This document shows, piece by piece, positions 25,601 through 37,600 of a DNA stretch of 64,000 bases. The notes below the pieces were generated by a model. That model had not been told where the DNA came from, did not search any database, and saw nothing but the letters and a program-made list of their open reading frames with translations. Location: positions 472,631-536,630 of the forward strand of contig CAXAMN010027450.1 of the NCBI GenBank assembly GCA_963970005.1. The letters run 5' to 3'. The position numbers and the translations under genes were made by a program. Numbering within the stretch: position 1 is the first letter of the stretch; each line of letters starts with the position of its first letter. Source of the stretch: Durusdinium trenchii. Its lineage: Eukaryota > Sar > Dinophyceae > Suessiales > Symbiodiniaceae.

Positions 25601-28600
25601 TAGAGCTGGGTTAAAATCGCAACGGCACCCAAACGAGGAGTGCTTGCAGCAGTGGAAGTGGGAGCCCCAGAGGCCGTGGAAGAGCAGGGTGAAGTGCTCT
25701 GTCGCAAGTATCCAGACAACGAGCCACTCGCAGCTCCTTTGGCTCGTCTTTCCAAGTCGTTGGCTTCTACTTCGGACACAGCAGCAGCCACAGCTGCAGC
25801 TGCTGCGGACAGTGGCATACTGGGCGGGACTCGCTTTGTTCCGCGAAAGGCCAAGGTGGAGGGGCAAACAGCAATGATCCAGCGGGCAAGTCGTTTGGCC
25901 TTTTCCGGAACTTTGAGCTGCAACTGCTGCACTCCCCCTGGATGCAAAGCCGTTTGTAACACTTCGCTACTGGGCCAATGACGATAAAGGCGCACCAGGC
26001 GGATGGGAAAGGAACGGCGCACGTGAAGCACGTCAAGGTGGCTGGGGCCTTGCAGATCAAAAAAGTCCCACCCAGGTTCATGCTCCACCGCAGCGAAGCC
26101 AAGACCTGGATCTCCCACTTCTAACCATCGACCAGTGTCGTTGTAGGAAAAGCCGCAGCGACAGTTCGGATCTTTGCAATCCATTGCCGCTCAGAACGGA
26201 AGCAGGTTTGAAAAAGCCTTCCAATCTGTGAAAGTGAAGCTTGCATGCGTGTGATATATTAGCCTGAAAGCATCAAATGGTGGCTATAGATATATGGTTG
26301 GAGGCCAACATGAACCCTTGGAGACCCTATGAGCCATGAGTCTGTTGCTGGAGACCGCAAACCATGAACCCTTGGAGACTGCACCACGGTAGCGCTTGCT
26401 TCCGGGTGTCCAGTTCTCAGCTGTTGAGCCAGGCAGCGAGCGGGGAGGAGGATCCGATACTTGCCAAGTCCAAAAAGCTGAGGGTCTCAGAATAGGGAGG
26501 ATCCTCCAAAGCTCTGGAAGATGTCAAGTCGCCCGTTTCGTGGCACGAGAAATCATGTCATCATTGATTTCACATATATAATACTAATTATTAAGGGCCG
26601 AATCAACACACGCGGCGCCCTCCACATACATCTTGAGCGGCCTGTCTCCCAAACGTTTCACAAACGTCGTCGCCTTCAACTGTGCCTTGCGGGAGCACTC
26701 CCAGATCCGGATCGTGCAATCCGCCGAGCCTCAACTGTCACCGCCCACGGAGGTGTCAGCAGTCAAATGAGTGTAGCTCGCCGGGTATGCGGTATAGACC
26801 TTTCCCAAGGGAGCCAACGCACAGAAAAAAACCCTTACAAAGGATGATTCATGTAGGAAAGGTGAATCTTCCCACGGAAGACAACACTCACATACCACGT
26901 CAGGCCATCAGGCCGTCGACCTGTTGCCTCTGCAGACAGGTGACCCGAGAAGAGGAAGTGCGCATCGGCTGCAAAGCAAGTGATGGCATCCTGCATCCAG
27001 CTGTAGCTAGTGATCCTGTGTTCAAACCGCCTCTTGGTTGACCTCCAAAGGTGGAATGCGTTCTCACCGTGTCAGCCGTGCAGTCATTCTCTTCAGCGTA
27101 GTGACTCTAACAAAATGAAGAAAAAAGAAACGCACACACAAGATTGATCAACCGGTCCCGATGACTGACCTTTTTTAAAGCAATATATATATATATAGAC
27201 TCTGAGATTCTGTGATATTCCGAGTGGATCGATCTGAATGCCAAGAACGGCTGGCGGTACGAATGGATCAATCTGTTCGATTTTCCTTTAATTCATATGC
27301 ACGTGCTGTATAAACACTAGCCTTCAGGCCTTTGAAGGTTCTTTTGTTAAATTCCCCAGAATGGAACGATTTTTTCGCGGCAAAAGTGGCCAGTTGGAGA
27401 ACATGGTATACAGACCATCCATGGGTCATGTTCATGGGGTCTATGTGTGTAATTATTCCAGTCCCATGGAGTGTCTGGGATGGTACGCATTCAACTCATA
27501 AAGAGGACTTGCACATGCAGTCCCATCGCGTTTCAAATTCTTCCATACTCGTGCGACTTGGTGTCTCCTACTGGATGGCTGGTGCATGAATGTGACTTCT
27601 GCTTTCTGGGAAGGTCTACTTGTTCTCCTGCTAATTAACGCTGGACGTGGGCAGGCACTGCAGTCCAATCAACGCCCCATATCTGAGCATGGGACCTTGA
27701 AGCTTGCAACCGAAAAGATTGCAACTTCTCAGGGTTTGGTGTGATGTTCCCACGTCCATCTAGTTCTTTCAGAGGGAAGAGTTCCTCTCAGCCGGCCTCG
27801 TGCCCGCGGAACTCGGCCTCAAAGAGGCTGCCACGCGCACGGTGGAAAAACGCCCAAACGCAGGGGATCTGCTGCCACAATCTCCTGATCTTTGCTCCTT
27901 TGTTTTGACTTCACCCTGAAATAAGGTTGGTGGCTGTAGCTACATTAGATGTGTTAATGTGTTTATATATATGCTGTATATATCAAATCCCCCAAAAGTA
28001 AAGGCTACAAACCTCTGTCCCATCAGGGAGCTCATTCAAGGGCCCAGATGCCAAAGCTGGTTGTGACGCCCATGTACACAAACACGCCCAGAAGCAAGAC
28101 TAGAATCATGCGATGAATCAGCAAAATCTTTAAAACAGGATGGTGATCATGGTCGGCCTACAGGCTGAAGGAACCCGGAAACCCGACCCAAATGAACGCA
28201 AACTGCAGGGGCCGCGCAAACGCGCGGGAAGCGGGTGGGGCACCTCCGGAGTCGAGCCCCACAAGGACCATTGCCTACAGGCGGACGGAACAGCTCAAGG
28301 TGGGCGTTCCGGAAGGAGACGCAAAATGTCAGTCTGGGAAGTAGGTGACAGGTCCACGTGTCAGGCATCCCTACGGTCAGGCATACCTACATGACGTATA
28401 GGTCTGTTCTGACTGGGCCGGAGAAGAATGGGAAGGTCTGTTCTGACTGGGCCGGAGAAGAATGGGAATCTTCATTGATCTCTACAGGCCACACCTTGCA
28501 GTGAATCAAGCGCAAAACTATCTGACCTCAAAAGAAGGATCTGCCAAAGTACTAAGGCCGACCACTTCCCAGGACTCCTAGCAACTTGCTGTTAGAAAGA

Positions 28601-31600
28601 ACAACAAACAAACTAAAACAGATGGGCAAACAGACCTAAGACCAAATCGTGCTCAAACTCGAGAAAAAAGTGAGCTCTGCTGAGAACAAGAACAAGACGA
28701 ACCTTACTGAACTTAATGCATAAAGTAACTAAAATAGAACAAATAAAGTGCCCCAGAAAAAGATGCTATGACTATCTATGACTACTGTGGAGTGAGACTC
28801 ATCCATGATACGCATTCATTGCTCCCGCAAGGCACTTTCGGTAACCAATGAAGCCACTTTCGTCCATTGAGGGTTTCCGTATGTACAAAACGATTTCGCA
28901 AGAAAACTCCACATCCACGTCAGAAGTGCAGGCAGGTATGATCAGTACTTTTTCTCCTATTTGCCCTTTCAAACACTTTTCTAATACATCAGTGTATTTT
29001 TTGGGGGCGATCCTTTCTCCATCCCGCCCATCCCATCGGCCCCTCCATTTGCTCCCCAGGCACCGGATAACGCCCTCGTTGCCGCCCGAGAAGATGGCGC
29101 CCGAGAAGGCACTGTGCCCGAGCGCGAGAATCTCATCAGTGGCATCCTGGAGAACAACTTCCAATCACCGCCCACAATTCCCAAAGGTTTCTAATTGCCA
29201 AACTCTGTACCTGTGGTAGAATGATTCGAGACAACCCTGAGCCATAGAATGCTTGTAGTGGATTCGTGCACCGCTCCCACGGCGGAGCCGTAAACCCCAT
29301 CGGGGGCGCGTGGAAACGCGTCAGGTTTCGTGGATGGGCACGAAACAAGTAGAGTCGAGGAGGAAAACCCTCGTCCGACCAAGCCATCCACCTCGCCATG
29401 TTGGAGGGAAGTTTTTCACGGCATCATTCGTATCAACCTAATCACCTGAGCCCTGTGCGACGGTCCATTGGTCCTCTGAGAAAAAGAATCGGTCGAACTC
29501 CGGGTGTCTGATATCCAGTCGGCGGGCTTTTCAAGAACGATTCGCATCGTTTCAAATGTTCGGTGCACATGTGTCGAACACGGGCTGCCCGGGTGGCCCA
29601 TGTTTTTCTTTCTGCTGAAGGGAAGGTTCCAAGGTTCCTGAGTTCCCTCGCAACCCGACCCGGTCCGGATGAGCTTGATGAAAACGCTCTAGCTTCGCCA
29701 TGGCAGTGCCTGTAGGCCCCAAGGCAAAGCATGGCAAAGCAAGACTCTCCAAGAAAAGGTAGACTCCAGAAGAAGAAAGCCACAAAGGCATGCAAAGGCC
29801 ACGGAGCTTCATGTTTTGGAGAGTTCGAAGTGATGCATGTCGAACAGACATGAACAGACTTTGCTCCGTGGGACTTTTGTTTGGCATCGGCACCATTTCG
29901 CATTGGACGCCTTTTGGGGAGGCCGAAGATTGGATGTTCCAACTCCCATCACCATCCAAGCAGAAGTCTCATCAAGTATCATCTCAGATTGCTCAAGAAG
30001 TTCAATCAAAATCACGTCTTCTTTGCCTTTCACTTTACTAGATATTTCAAAAAGAACCACCTGGAATCCCATCGTTAGTTGAGCTAGCTCGAAAAGAAGG
30101 CTTCTCGTCGACTAATAATTCTGGAATCGTCTTCTCCAGGGCCCATGATACCCTGAACGCAAACCACACAACAGTTGAGCCAGCTTGTGTTAAGGCCACA
30201 GGCAGGCCATGCGGGTCAACATCTGAGCCTCCCCACCATCCGAAGTCAATGTCACCCGCCAAAAGGACCTCAGAGTCACTGGCATCCATGTGGTCCATGT
30301 GAGCGTGGCAGCAAAGACAAGGCTTGCGAAAGAATCTGCTTGCACGCTGCTGCATCTCATTGAGTGTCTGGAATTTCCAAAGAGTTTTTCAACATCCATC
30401 ACACTCGGAAGGCCACATGAACACTCACCTGAAGAACCCACCTCATCATGGCCATGATCCAAATCTTCAGTCTTCCAGCCATGTCCGATCTCCGGTCCCG
30501 ACAGGCGCCGGTCATAGGAGCCCGCCACCACCAACTCGAAGCCTCTCTTCTCTGTCTCGATCGCGCGAAAGACGCCCAAACGTCCCGGACGCGACGTTTG
30601 GGGACAAAGCCAGCTCTAAGCAGCTCGGAGGAGCACGAAAAGCGAGGCGAAGCACGAGAAGGAGCTGTGGTCTTGAGTGGCTTCGGTCTTGCCGAATCGG
30701 CCAATGGCGATTGGCCACTTCGACAACCGGTATGGGGACATCGCATGGGAAGCAAGAGTTATTCAGTTCTGCATCACCGTTCTTACTTTCAGCACCCACA
30801 GGTGGCCAAAACCTTGCAAGAATAAAGGAGCATCTAAACCCCAAACGTCCTAAGGCCATGTTCCCAACACCGGTCACAGTGGTGCCAACACCGGTCACCA
30901 AATGGGTCGGTCCCCGACGTCCGCTTCTCACGGTGGGCAGTTCTCGGTTCGTCACCCGCGCCTGTGGCGTTCTCGGTGTCTCGGAATGAGGTCTCCCCGT
31001 GCACATGCACGACGATCAGCGCGCTGATGGTGTTCTCGTGCACCTGATGGTGTTCTCCAATCTGCCACAAATCTGCTTTGGTCGGCGAGAGTTCGGTGAC
31101 CTGCAAGCCAGAACCTGTCACACATTCACAAGGCCAAGGATCCTCAGAGTATAGTTAAACATGTATATATATATATATAAGTGTATAAACCACCTTTAAG
31201 GAAAAATACAGGCCTACCGTGACCTTTGTCTTAGTCGACATTTTACACGGACTGCTTCACGGACGTGTCGAATCTCAGACGGAGGGTCTCTTCCTGCCCT
31301 TTTCCTGGCAAAAGCCGAACGTCGCTCATCCTTTTCCACGAGGAAGCGTAGAGGGCTCCAAGTCGCACTCCACCATCTCGGTGCAGCGACTGCCCAAAAC
31401 ACGAAGGCAGCATCGCGCGCAAGTTGCGCAACGGCCCGAGTAGCCTTCTCAGTAGAAGGAGGCGCAAGCTTGGACATCCGAGAAGGATGGTCTCAGTTGT
31501 CTTGGTGTTGGCTGTGCTGGAACAATGTTTGCAGAGGGAATCGCAGTCAGTGGCTAGTTGGCAGCCAACATGGCAGTCCGAAGCTTCACATGGCTCCCTT

Positions 31601-34600
31601 TCGTGGCACGTGTCACAATGATGTTGCATTGTGAAACTGAATCCAGTGACTGCCCTGACAACATGCCGATACACATGCTGCATCAGCGTGAGTCAGNNNN
31701 NNNNNNACATCAAAACACGTTCATTGCAATGCTCATGCAGGAGAAGCTCTCAAGAGGCTGCGAATCTACACATTCGCCTTTTCACTGCTTTTCACCTGGA
31801 TAAGCTTCAACCCAACAACGGGTCACCCATGTCATCCTGCCCTGACAACATGCCGATACACATGCTGCATCAGCGTGAGTCAGTGGTTGAATAATGGACA
31901 ATATTCAAAATGCATCAAAATGCTACGCAGGCCCCCACACGGCCTTCCGTCTTCCCAGACAGAAAGGGTGAGATGGAGGGGGCAGTAGCTATGTCGCAAG
32001 AACCCTTATCTAAGAGTCCATTGCCCATCTGTCGTGCAAGCACGTCATCTTGGGCAGTCCCAGCCATTGCACTAGGTCGGCCAAATCAACGCTGCAGAGG
32101 TGACAGTGAGACTGCACGAAGGGAACAGCCAGCAATCTTTTAAGTATGAGATCTTAATTGCAGTGGGTTTTTGTTAATGCGTGCAATCTTTCACATGGCT
32201 CCCTTTCGTGGCACGTTGCACAATGTTTTTGCATTGTGAGCTGAATCCAGTGAGGCACGAAACTCTCTTGGTGGTGACTGCAAGGATTGAGGCAAGTGAA
32301 ACAATCAAAACAAGCGAAACATCAAAACACGTTCATTGCAATGCTCATGCAGGAGAAGCTCTCAAAAGGCTGCGAATCTACACATTCGCCTTTTCACTGC
32401 TTTTCACCTGGATAAGCTTCAACCCAACAACGGGTCACCCATGTCATCCTGCCCTGACAACATGCCGATACACATGCTGCATCAGCGTGAGTCAGTGGTT
32501 GAATAATGGACAATATTCAAAATGCATCAAAATGCTACGCAGGCCCCCACACGGCCTTCCGTCTTCCCAGACAGAAGGGGTGAGATGGAGGGGGCAGTAG
32601 CTATGAACCCTTATCTAAGAGTCCATTGCCCATCTAAAATGAAAAGGCTATGAGAGTTCTCTGGAGGACAAGTTTCAGTTCATCAGTTGCGTTCTTGGCA
32701 CCAGTTTCGGTGAGCAGAAACAATGTCAGTCCGCCGGCTAACATCATCGCGAAGACGCCCTGCTTGATGCCGAAGTCACGTCGAGGTCTAACCCATCCTT
32801 GGATGCCTAGGTCATTTGGCAGACCGTGTCGAGCCCATTGAATTTGGGAAAAGCTAACCCAAGAGATCCCAAGAGAAAGTTTCAGAAGCAAAGGAAGCAT
32901 TGCACGATCAGCTAGTTTGTTTCATGTTGTAATCTGCTACTTCAGTGCTGAGCACCCCATGAATCAAGGTTACTATTGGTCGAATTCCTGTGGGCGTAAG
33001 CTCGGTGTTCTGAACCCAAACCCAATGCACACTGCGTGAAAAACTCCGCCAGTCGAACCCCTCAGGCCGAACGCTTCACCCTTCGGACAAAGGCGCGCCG
33101 TTGTCGGGAGGTCCAAAGCGCCTTTGCCATGCATCTGCGTCGTAGGTCTTGACCCGTAGAGCCCGAAATGGAAGGCAATGCTCAGCCAATTCGGCCTGCC
33201 GAAATGATCCGGTTGTGTTGGAGTGGTGGAGCAAAATGCAATGGCAGCTGTGGACGCGCGAACTGGGCCATACAACTGTGTCAGACATGCCGATATGCAT
33301 CTGATGGTAAACTCTTTGCATGCTGTCTGGCAAATTCTGGCAAGCGGAAGGAATCAGCTTAGCCCTGCAACACACAAAAGTCCATTAGTAGAATGAATCA
33401 CTTCCATGCTTCTCGCTGGGGAGCATGCGTCTTCACAATGACAGACGCTGGAACTGATCAGCAACACATACAGTACAGGACACATGTTCCTCCGTTACAA
33501 ACACTTGAATGAACTCCGTGCCCATGATGACAGACCTCCAGTCCAAGACATTGAACATATATATATATAGAGCTTACATATATATGTTTTATTAGAGAGC
33601 AACACACGGAAAACTCGCTGCTCCGGGATCAGAGATTCTGCTTTGCTTTGTCTCAGCTATTCTGCTGAAGTGGGTCCATTATTGAAGTATAGGTCTTAGG
33701 TCCTAGGTCTGTGGCCAACATCAAAACCAGCGGACCCTGACACGTTCCAAGGCTGAAGTGCACACCAAACTTGACTTGCACATACTTTGCTCTATTGCGA
33801 AAAACGACACAACATGCACCCACCTCAGGAAGAACAGTGGGACAGGACAATGAGCTGTCGGACCGGAGGAAAGGATGGTCCGATGGTACTTCGCGGAACA
33901 AGTGGCTCAAGGAGTGCATGAACTCCATATCCTCCACATTTTGTGAAGCTTCCGCTGATGCCCGAGGCTTCTGATGTTGTGTCTTTTTTGGAATGCTCCC
34001 TGCAGAGCCCATCACGTCTTCGTCCGCGACGTCGGGTGCCGATGTTCCCGAGGCAGCGACCCTTGAGCCGAAAGGTCCCAGCCCGGGGTGCCATCTCGTG
34101 TCGTCTCCCGTCGTCGTGACCGGACCTAAACGACAGCGCCGTCGTCGGCGCACGGTGCATTCTGCGATGCCAAGGGACTGATTGCCCAGTCACGGTCCTC
34201 AGGTATGCTTCTTCACCTCGGCGAGGAAGGACTGGAGCACCCTTCGTTGAAGAGCTCAAAGGATGGAGAGGAAGCAAGTAGGAAAGAAAATCTTGCCCAG
34301 AGTAGCCTCTTTGTTGCAGAGAAGGAAAGAGTCGTTCAAACTGGTTCAACGTTTTTGCCATTTCTGCGTTCAAAAAAACACCCGATCTCTCCCTAAGAAA
34401 TCTGTTGATCAAGGTATACCATTTGTGCCTCTCGCCAGAACGATTCAAAGATCTCTCCCTCTCCCATCCACCCAGCTCCGCTCGTCTTCTCATCCGAGCT
34501 TCTGTCCAATGACCACATCTTTAAGTCGGAATTCTCATGGCCTTGGCCCCAATGATCGGAAGCACTAGGAGCGTTCGGATGCTACTAGGAACAAGTGCAT

Positions 34601-37600
34601 CGCTTCTAGTAACAAGTGCCTTACTAGTAGTAACAAGAAGCTACGTTCGGGGCTCCTGGCATCGCTACTAGGAGCGTTCGGATGCTACGTTCGGGGCTCC
34701 TGGCCTTACTACTAGGAGTTACTAGGAGCAATGTTCGCTACTAGGTACAAAGGGCATCGCCACGAACGGAGCAAGGACGCTACTAGGTTGGAGGCCATCG
34801 CTAGTAGGTTGGAGGCCAATACTACCAACAAGACGCTACCAGTAGAACACACGAGTCTTCTGCCATCTGCATCGGCAAAACACTGCGCAGCTCTCGACTC
34901 GGAAGGATCACAGCTCAGGTCGACCTTCGCCAAGGATGACCTTTCCTGCTTCACCTGAGAGCCTGACCAGTGATGATCACGTTGGCACGGGGCAAGTAGA
35001 CCATGGCGGTGATCTCTTCTTTCCGCTCCTGCGAAACCAAGCGTCCGCTCCACCGGTGAACAGAAACTCCGCTCCGAAACTTCAGTTCTTTTAAGGCCTG
35101 CTCGGCCCGCCCTCGCACTAATGATTTGGCTCCTAGATTTTAAGGAAAAATAAGTGCTGCAGCATTTGTCTCCTTGATGCACTTGATGCACTCCAAAGTT
35201 TCCTCGGAACAGCTCCAAAAAGGGACCTCTTGGTGTATTGGTTGGGGGCATTCTCTTTCTTGTGCTCTTCCAAGAAAGGGCCCAGTCTAATTTGCAAGCA
35301 AAATCATCTACCGTAGCCCGCAGTGCTTTTCAATGAGATGAAAATGTGATTCGAATTATTGCTGCAAATGGTTTTGTTCTGGTCTTACTCTCTCGAGCAA
35401 CTGCCCTCAACATTCCCTCCATCCCTTTTGTGATACACCCCATTGAATCGGTTGCTCAATGTATTGACATCCTGTGACTCTGAGCTGATTTGTTTGGACC
35501 AAGTGTCCTGCTAAAAATGCATCAAATATGGCCCAAACCAACTTTGTCGGGAACAGCCCACAAACACCTTGGATATGATTCATGATAATTTAAGTGAATT
35601 GTTCCAATAGAATTGCATCACAAGTGTTCCATTTACCTCTGAAACATTGAGGCTACTATTGATTTCCTTTTGACGTTTTATGATTCTCTGTTGCTCAGCA
35701 CCAGAGAAATTCAATTTCATGATGAGTTTCATTTGAACTTCCTGTTCTAGACGAGAAGAATTCCAAAAGAAGTTGGGACACCGAAGCCTCATTTGTTTGA
35801 GGGATCTCTATTTAACACATCGATTACTGCACATCGGTCGAACACTTGGTGTGTTCTGTCCTCCCTGTCTCGACGTTCGGGGCGCAAAGGAGACTTCGAG
35901 CCCCGCTGGGTCCGTCACGGAATCCCACATCCGGATGGTGTTGTCCATCGCGGCCTGGTGATCCCCGGGTCACGGCTGCTTCCGAAACGTCCACTCAAAG
36001 TAATGATCATGAATTCTGTGGCATGGTCCATTAATTAGGCTACACATTAGGCTGGGGCAAAGGAAATAGAAAAGTGCTCTCTCTCTCTCTCTCTAGATAT
36101 TTAGATAGATAGATAGATAGATAGACTGACTAGCTAGGTATTAAGCCCCATCAAGTGTCATACATCCACTGCGATCGTCAGCCATTTAAACCTGCCTCTC
36201 TTTCTCAACCCAATAACGACCATGCGATGCAGAAACCCACCCTACATGCCGTTGTGCTCCCACCATGTCACAGGATTGCACAGGACAGCCCGGACACCGC
36301 GGACACGCCCTGCCGTGTACAAGATGCCACCCTCGCTAGTGGACTTGGAGGCAATGGAGACCACCGGCGCATGATGTTCCTCCGAAAAAAATACTTTTTA
36401 AAAAAAAGGCGCGTCTCACGGTGTCGTAGAATCATTGAATACACCAACGGACGAAATCCTAAGATGCTGTGGGGAAATGGATACAGAGAGTCCGGGGAAT
36501 TGAAAATGGTCCAGTCTTCGGCCGAAGCGAAGATTTGCAGCTATTTGTGAGGAAAGCTGGGAGTTTCCGACCGTTTCGTTGGCCTGCTGAAGGGGTCAGG
36601 GAGACATGGGGAAAGAAGAACTGCTTCGAAGAACAATTGAAGCTGCTAGCAGAGTCTTTGGTCTTTCGGCCGATCAAGAAATCCAGACATGAAGTATGTC
36701 GTTTTTCTGGATCCCAAATAAGCTTTTCTGGGATCATGAGCTTCACAAGTTCTTGCCCAACTGGCCATCATCCATCCATATCCCACGTCATCGTAGTTGT
36801 CGTGTTCACTTCCCAAAAGGAATGAAAAGCGAGGGGAGGGGCACCAAGAGCGATCTTACAAAGGATCAGGGCAAATCTATGGCAAATCTGCATGTGACAT
36901 GACTCATGTGACTTGAGCTTTGGTTCACAGAGAACTCAGCTGCTTAGCTGCTTAGCCGAGCCCGGCCTTGAGCTCTTGGAATTTCATGCCTCTGAGGATA
37001 TCCCAGACCTGCGGAGGTGGACAGCCCCATCACTCCAGTCGAAGCATCGCCCATTTCGGATGGAAAAATGACTGTAGACGTTGCCTCTGCGAGCCTCCAG
37101 GGATTGCTCTTTTGGCGTCAAACTCCCCGTGCGGTTCAATTCACTCAATCTTCAGATTCGGGTCTTCAAAGAACGGAACAAATCGGAACAACGACCGCAA
37201 ATTCCGGCAACGACCGCAACCTCCACCTCTCTTGGGAGCAGGAGAATGGAAACAACAAACGAAACGCTCGGTGTCGTCGGTTTGGCACCGCGTTTCGGCA
37301 CCGCCTGCAGTGAGTGTGGAGTGAGCAGCAGTAGCCTGGACTTCGAGGGCAACAGGTGAACGCTGAGGATCGGCTCCTCGCAGACCTCACAGACTGAGGA
37401 GCTCGGGAAACGAAGACACGCGGAAGAGCTCTCCGTTCCTGGTTTCTGGAGGGATGGTCCTGGTGTGCAAGAGAGCAAGTGCAGCAAGAGAAAGACGAAG
37501 GGGGTGACACAGGTCACACTTGATGATTTCAGCCCGATTCAAAGAGGACAAGATATGACAAAATAATATAAGATGATTAGGTGAGGTTATGGACTCTCAT

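Noticed and set aside
27790-27860. Plus-strand peptide reading EEFLSAGLVPAELGLKEA
   Set aside because: The minus strand gives AEFRGHE with AG acceptor and GC donor, in phase with flanking WD40 exons; the plus frame has no context.
29064-29146. Assignment of this exon to U5 snRNP 40K (SNRNP40)
   Set aside because: Similarity is limited to a generic WD40 stretch, and the neighbouring exons do not follow the SNRNP40 order.
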